32,948 nt of DNA from Sulfurimonas sp. (GTDB taxonomy: Bacteria; Campylobacterota; Campylobacteria; Campylobacterales; Sulfurimonadaceae). Where the stretch lies: assembly GCA_027063295.1 (NCBI GenBank), contig JAMORZ010000144.1, forward strand, positions 1 through 32,948, given 5' to 3'. A program made the translations under genes and the position numbers. This document shows positions 28,427-32,948 of the stretch, piece by piece. The notes below the pieces were generated by a model. It did no database searches, was not told the DNA's origin, and saw only the letters and a list, made by a program, of their open reading frames with translations. Positions within the stretch are counted from its first letter, which is position 1. The number at the start of each line of letters is the position of its first letter.

Positions 28427-28882
28427 TTGAAGAAAGCTTTTACTATGATAGAACTTATTTTTGTTATTGTTATTTTGGGTATTTTGGCAGCTGTTGCCAT
28501 CCCAAAACTTGCTGCTACTCGTGATGATGCTAAAATTTCTAGACTCTCAATGAATATTGAAACAGCTATTGCAGAGATTGGTTCTTATGCGGCTTCAAAA
28601 GGGAAGACTGAAAGTGATCTCTCCAAGATGTCTGCTGCCATTGAATATATGGTTCGAGGTGGTGAAGCAGATGTTAGTGAGAATGACAAAGCAAAGATAA
28701 AAGTTGGTGAAAATTCTGATTGTATCACTATTGAAGTGGTTACAAGTGCAGATGGAAATGATAAAAATGTGACTGTTGTAGCAAATGATGATGATGGTGA
28801 TGGTAAATGTAAAACTATACAAACCGTTATAAAAGATCAAAACTACAATATGCAACTAGAAGGAAGTACTGTTACTTACTAA
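28427..28882 (+). CDS. Type IV pilin-like / pseudopilin protein 2 (TTG start)
   Basis: KKA/FTMIELIFVIVILGILAAVAIPKLAATRDDAKIS; TTG start preceded by AAAGG. Confidence 0.9.
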   Translation: MKKAFTMIELIFVIVILGILAAVAIPKLAATRDDAKISRLSMNIETAIAEIGSYAASKGKTESDLSKMSAAIEYMVRGGEADVSENDKAKIKVGENSDCITIEVVTSADGNDKNVTVVANDDDGDGKCKTIQTVIKDQNYNMQLEGSTVTY

Positions 28883-28899
28883 AATTTTCTTCTTAATTG

Positions 28900-28924
28900 G
28901 GAACATGCTGCTTTAGTGTGTTCC
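28900..28924 (+). terminator. Hairpin after pilin 2
   Basis: GGAACA...TGTTCC followed by a T-rich stretch. Confidence 0.5.
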
Positions 28925-28966
28925 TTTCACATTTTCTTCTTCAAACAAAATTAACATACATTACAC

Positions 28967-28972
28967 TATAAT
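28967..28972 (+). promoter_or_regulatory. Candidate -10 (TATAAT) for pilin 3
   Basis: CACTATAATAC 34 nt upstream of the ATG and downstream of the hairpin. Confidence 0.5.
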
Positions 28973-29005
28973 ACTTCAAAACTACTACATTGTAAGGAAT
29001 TTGTT

Positions 29006-29452
29006 ATGAGATCTGCTTTTAGTATGATAGAACTTGTTTTTGTAATCGTTATTTTAGGTATTTTGGCTGCAGTGGCTGTCCCAAAACTTGCTGCAACTCG
29101 TACCGATGCACAGATAGCTAAAGGTAGATCTGATATCGCTTCTGTACGTTCTGCTATCATTAATGAACGTCAATCTCGCCTTATTACAGGTGATTCTACT
29201 TTCATTAAAGGAACAAAGATTAATGATGGGGGAGTGTTTGGTGGAGTGTTGACATACCCACTAACTTCAAGTACTGCTGATGGTCATTGGGAAGATGTTG
29301 ATGATAGTAATGATGATAATGCAACTTACAAATTTAGAGCACAAGGTGTAGCAGTGGAGTTTACTTATACACGCTCCAATGGTGTTTTTACTTGTGATGA
29401 GGGTGATGAGAGTACAGATGAGCAAAAGCTTTGTGCAAAACTTATTCACTAA
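29006..29452 (+). CDS. Type IV pilin-like / pseudopilin protein 3
   Basis: RSA/FSMIELVFVIVILGILAAVAVPKLAATRTDAQIAKGRSDI. Confidence 0.9.
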   Translation: MRSAFSMIELVFVIVILGILAAVAVPKLAATRTDAQIAKGRSDIASVRSAIINERQSRLITGDSTFIKGTKINDGGVFGGVLTYPLTSSTADGHWEDVDDSNDDNATYKFRAQGVAVEFTYTRSNGVFTCDEGDESTDEQKLCAKLIH

Positions 29453-29468
29453 TGTGGAGTTTTAGATA

Positions 29469-30218
29469 ATGGGTAATCTTCTTCTCTTCTTGCTCTTAGG
29501 TGGTGTTTTTTATTATATTTTTAAGAGCTATAGTCGTTATGAGTCTTACTCAAAAGAGGCTTTTAAAGATTTCTCTATCTCCCATGAGGCACTCAAAAAT
29601 TCAGAACTTGGACTTTTTGTAGCTCTTGTAGCAAAGGTAGCAAAGGCAGATGGAAGAGTCGATGCTCTTGAAGCTGAACTAGTAGGACTAATGTTTGATG
29701 ATATCTCATCGGTTTTTCCTGAACCTGAGAGAACGAAGCAGATCCTCAAAGATATTTTTGCCAAAGAGAAAAACAAAAACAATGTAGCACAAACAGCTCA
29801 AAAACTCTCTCATGCCATTAAAAATAACCCACAAAAAACGCAGCAGTTTATGGGGTTTTTGATCCAACTTGCGTTTGTTGATGGTGAAGTGAGTAGTTCT
29901 GAAGAGGAGGTGCTACAAACAATTGCCCAAGCACTTGCATTTGATCCAAAGCTTTATCATGCTATTTTTGATAGATTTGAGCAGATGATGCAACACCAAA
30001 GCCCAAAAGCTTCACTTGATGATGCTTATGCACTTCTTGGTGTGAGTAAAAATGATGATATGGCAACCATTAAAAAAGCATATAGAAAGCTAATTCGCCA
30101 GTATCATCCAGATATCATCAAGTCACAAGGAAAAAGTGAAGAGTATATGCAAGAAGCAACAGCAAAAACACAAGAGATCAACCAAGCTTATGAGATGATC
30201 AAAGAGGCTAGAAAATAG
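29469..30218 (+). CDS. Membrane-anchored TerB-like + C-terminal DnaJ-domain protein (DjlA-like)
   Basis: N-terminal TM helix, TerB-like acidic helices (KADGRVDALEAEL, VDGEVSSSEEEV), J-domain with HPD (AYALLGVSKNDDMATIKKAYRKLIRQYHPD). Confidence 0.88.
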   Translation: MGNLLLFLLLGGVFYYIFKSYSRYESYSKEAFKDFSISHEALKNSELGLFVALVAKVAKADGRVDALEAELVGLMFDDISSVFPEPERTKQILKDIFAKEKNKNNVAQTAQKLSHAIKNNPQKTQQFMGFLIQLAFVDGEVSSSEEEVLQTIAQALAFDPKLYHAIFDRFEQMMQHQSPKASLDDAYALLGVSKNDDMATIKKAYRKLIRQYHPDIIKSQGKSEEYMQEATAKTQEINQAYEMIKEARK

Positions 30219-30223
30219 CCTCT
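30203..30223. terminator. Bidirectional hairpin shared by the convergent DjlA-like and PRTase genes
   Basis: AGAGGCTA-GAAAA-TAGCCTCT followed by AGTTTTG; it contains or touches both stop codons. Confidence 0.7.
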
Positions 30224-30686
30224 AGTTTTGTGTTGTAAAATCTGATTCCCAAAAAAATTCTATCCACTCTTTTGCTTCGTTGACCCAGTAAGTCGGTTGA
30301 TAACAAGATGTTTTTTTGTAAAAAAGTGTTGCAGATTTAAAAATCACTTCAGGGTGTAACTCCTGAAGTGTTTGCATCACATTTTGCAAAGTCTCTCCAC
30401 TGTCTGCAATATCATCAACAACAAGAACTCTTGAGACACCATCAAAACTACAACTATTACAAATTGTAAACTTTTCACGTTTTGTTGTTTTATCATAAAG
30501 CTCTGTACGTAGACTTTGGAGTTCTCTTAACTCCAAACCCTCAGCCATACAGTGTGCTAATGTTAGCCCCCCACGGGCAACTGCGACGATAGACTCAGGT
30601 TGAAACTCTTGAACCTGTGTTATCAGTTTGTTTGTATCTTGTTGAAAGTTTTTATAATCATAATAAAGCATAGATGAATTATACAA
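30222..30686 (-). CDS. Phosphoribosyltransferase (purine PRTase-like)
   Basis: PRPP-binding motif VLVVDDIADSGETL and VAVARGGLTLAHCMAEGL. Confidence 0.85.
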   Translation of the reverse strand: MYNSSMLYYDYKNFQQDTNKLITQVQEFQPESIVAVARGGLTLAHCMAEGLELRELQSLRTELYDKTTKREKFTICNSCSFDGVSRVLVVDDIADSGETLQNVMQTLQELHPEVIFKSATLFYKKTSCYQPTYWVNEAKEWIEFFWESDFTTQN

Positions 30687-30754
30687 TAATTAGGTTTTTT
30701 TATTAGAAATTATGGTAAAATACTTTCAAATCAATTTAAAAAAAGGATATCCTT

Positions 30755-31339
30755 ATGATCAAAACTTTTACTTCAATAGCAGCTGCTGCATTAATCGCTG
30801 CAACAATGACAGGATGTGGTGGTGCACAACCAGCTCCTCAAAAACAAGAAGAGCCAGATTTCCGTTGTAAACAAGAGGGACAACTTGCACCAAAATGGAC
30901 TTGTGTTCCAATGGTTGAAGGTGCATATGCTGGTGTAGGTATTGCTCAAAGAAACCCAGCTGGTATGGGGATGATGAGAAGAGAAGCTCTTGCAAATGGT
31001 CGTTCAGATCTTGCACAACAAATCAAATCTCAAGTAAAAGATAAAGTAGAAACTTTTACTCGTACTATTGGTGTAGGTGATAGCGCAACAGTAGATAAAG
31101 TTACAACTGCTGTTTCTAAACAAGTTGCAAAAGTAGATCTTTCTGGTTCTAAACCTGTTGATGCTTGGCAAAGTGATGCTGGAACACTTTATCTTTTAGT
31201 TACAGTTCCTGAGTCAACTGTAAATGGTGAAGTAAAAGCGGCTGTGAAGTCTTCACTTAGAAATGAAAATGCACTATGGCAACAATTCCAATCTAAACAA
31301 GCTTTAGAAGGGTTGGAAAAAGAGTTCCCAACTAACTAA
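30755..31339 (+). CDS. LPP20-family lipoprotein
   Basis: Signal peptide with lipobox ending TGC, AYAGVGIAQRNPAGMGMMRREALANGRSDLAQQIKSQVKDKVETF. Confidence 0.8.
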   Translation: MIKTFTSIAAAALIAATMTGCGGAQPAPQKQEEPDFRCKQEGQLAPKWTCVPMVEGAYAGVGIAQRNPAGMGMMRREALANGRSDLAQQIKSQVKDKVETFTRTIGVGDSATVDKVTTAVSKQVAKVDLSGSKPVDAWQSDAGTLYLLVTVPESTVNGEVKAAVKSSLRNENALWQQFQSKQALEGLEKEFPTN

Positions 31340-31746
31340 TGTTAAGATTTCTTTTTAGTTTTAGTATTGTAGTTTCTCTCTTTACAGGTTGTAACTCTTC
31401 ACAGCCTGTACCACATGTTCGCTCTGCACAGCCAGCATGGATATTAAATCCAAATCAAGATGGTAAAATCGGAGCTATCGGTGTTGCAGCAAGAACATAC
31501 GATCAAAAGATCTCTACACAAAGAAAGCTTGCGATTACTCGTGCATTGGATGAGTTGAGTTTACAACAGCAAGTGAAGGTGCACTTGAGTATGACAAAAC
31601 GTGATAAAGTTAGTAATAACTCATCATCGATGAATATGGATACTCAAAGTAATTACAAGTCAAACGCAACTATTACAGCACATATCGCTGATGTTTATAA
31701 AGATAAAACAACAGGTGAACTTTATGTGTGGATGGTGATGGATTAG
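31339..31746 (+). CDS. Second LPP20-like lipoprotein
   Basis: Lipobox SLFTGC, PAWILNPNQDGKIGAIGVAARTYDQKISTQRKLAITRALDELSLQQQVKV. TAATG 1-nt overlap with the preceding gene. Confidence 0.75.
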   Translation: MLRFLFSFSIVVSLFTGCNSSQPVPHVRSAQPAWILNPNQDGKIGAIGVAARTYDQKISTQRKLAITRALDELSLQQQVKVHLSMTKRDKVSNNSSSMNMDTQSNYKSNATITAHIADVYKDKTTGELYVWMVMD

Positions 31747-31775
31747 ATCTTCCTTTTGGAAGGTCGCCCATTTTT
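31746..31775 (+). terminator. Rho-independent terminator after the LPP20-like pair
   Basis: GATCTTCC-TTTT-GGAAGGTC followed by GCCCATTTTT; begins at the last base of the stop codon. Confidence 0.7.
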
Positions 31776-31844
31776 CAATCTCTTTCTCAGTACAAATTCG
31801 TTATAATCTCTCAATAAACTTCTTTTATCTAAGGTATATCTACT

Positions 31845-32948
31845 ATGAAAAAAATCGCCATTGTTGGTCGTCCAAATGTTGGAAAAAGCTCTCTGTTTAA
31901 TCGTTTAGTTAAAAAGCGTGATGCTATTACATCTGATCTTGCAGGAACTACACGTGATGTAAAACGCAAAGTTGCAGTGATAAATAACAAAGAAGCACTT
32001 CTGCTTGATACTGGTGGACTTGATAAAGGGTGTGAACTTTTTGACAAGATCAAAGAGATGAGCCTTAAGGCTGCTTATGCTGCTGATATCATCCTCTATA
32101 TGGTAGATGGAAAAGGGATTCCAGAAGATGAGGATAAAAAACTTTTCTATGAGCTTCAAGCAATGGGGAAAGATATCGCTTTGGTTGTTAATAAGATAGA
32201 TAACGACAAGATGAAAGAGAAGTTGTGGGACTATTATGAGTTTGGAACAGGAGATATCTTTGGTATCTCTGTTTCACACAATCGCCATACAGTAGAACTT
32301 TTAGAGTGGATAGCTTCAAAGATCCCCGATAGTGATATCATCAAAGAAGAAAGTGAAGATGATGTGCAAGTAGTAGAGGAAGAGGAGTTTATCGATGATG
32401 ATGAATTTTTTGCAAATATCGATGAAGAGGATGATGAGTTTATTTACTGGGATGAAGATGAGATGGATGGGATCATTGAAGATGATTCTATCTTTGGGAA
32501 CAATGATCGCATCAAAGAGTTTGATGAAGATGATATTAACCACATCAAAATTGCCATCATTGGTCGAACCAATGTAGGAAAAAGCTCCCTTCTTAATGCT
32601 CTTTTGGGTGAAGAGCGAAGTGTAGTAAGTAGTGTTGCGGGAACAACAATTGACCCAATCGATGAGACGATAGAGTATCAAGATAAGCAGATCACTTTTG
32701 TTGATACTGCAGGGCTTCGTCGTCGTGGTCGTATTGTGGGGATAGAGAAGTATGCTTTAATGCGTACAAAAGAGATGCTCAGCAATGCAAATATGGCATT
32801 GATCGTTTTAGATGCGAGTGAGCCGTTTAAAGATCTTGATGAGAAGATAGCAGGGTTGGTGGATTCTAACCGTTTGGCTTCCATTATTGTGTTAAACAAG
32901 TGGGATATAGCAAAACGTGATGAGCATGATAGAATCATCAAAGAGGTG
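31845..32948 (+). CDS. der: Ribosome biogenesis GTPase Der/EngA (partial, runs off the window)
   Basis: Two Era-like GTPase domains (MKKIAIVGRPNVGKSSLFNRL and IKIAIIGRTNVGKSSLLNALLG) with an acidic linker. Not in the ORF track because no stop lies in the window. Confidence 0.95.
   Translation, partial: MKKIAIVGRPNVGKSSLFNRLVKKRDAITSDLAGTTRDVKRKVAVINNKEALLLDTGGLDKGCELFDKIKEMSLKAAYAADIILYMVDGKGIPEDEDKKLFYELQAMGKDIALVVNKIDNDKMKEKLWDYYEFGTGDIFGISVSHNRHTVELLEWIASKIPDSDIIKEESEDDVQVVEEEEFIDDDEFFANIDEEDDEFIYWDEDEMDGIIEDDSIFGNNDRIKEFDEDDINHIKIAIIGRTNVGKSSLLNALLGEERSVVSSVAGTTIDPIDETIEYQDKQITFVDTAGLRRRGRIVGIEKYALMRTKEMLSNANMALIVLDASEPFKDLDEKIAGLVDSNRLASIIVLNKWDIAKRDEHDRIIKEV

Noticed and set aside
32316-32681. 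Antisense ORF opposite the Der linker
   Set aside because: Arises from the GAT/GAA-rich acidic linker read on the other strand, giving Ile/Phe-rich sequence without a recognisable domain.

Overview
The window is about 33 kb of AT-rich bacterial core genome, consistent with Campylobacterota (Sulfurimonas/Campylobacter-like; inferred from gene content and order, not searched). From left to right: (i) a cyclic-nucleotide module made of a CHASE2 class III adenylate cyclase that directly abuts a GAF/HD-GYP protein fused to a class-II cNMP-phosphodiesterase-like domain; (ii) a tRNA Thr(TGT)-Tyr-Gly-Thr(GGT) cluster running straight into tuf, then rpmG, tRNA-Trp, secE, nusG, rplKAJL, rpoB, rpoC, rpsL, rpsG and fusA; (iii) an exported unknown protein, bpt and prfB, with panC divergent from prfB; (iv) a pbpB/ftsI-like gene downstream of flgB-flgC-fliE, which have a sigma-54-type promoter; (v) three tandem type IV pilin-like genes; (vi) a TerB/DnaJ protein, a phosphoribosyltransferase, two LPP20-like lipoproteins and the 5' part of der. 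Most of this is ordinary housekeeping sequence. The points most worth a second look are: the cAMP writer / dual-domain eraser pair; tuf starting 2 nt after the 3' end of a tRNA that, unlike the other four, lacks an encoded CCA; a pbpB reading frame whose membrane anchor is encoded upstream of the first canonical start codon; and stop codons repeatedly sitting inside inverted repeats. No CRISPR array, transposon, phage or defence island was seen.
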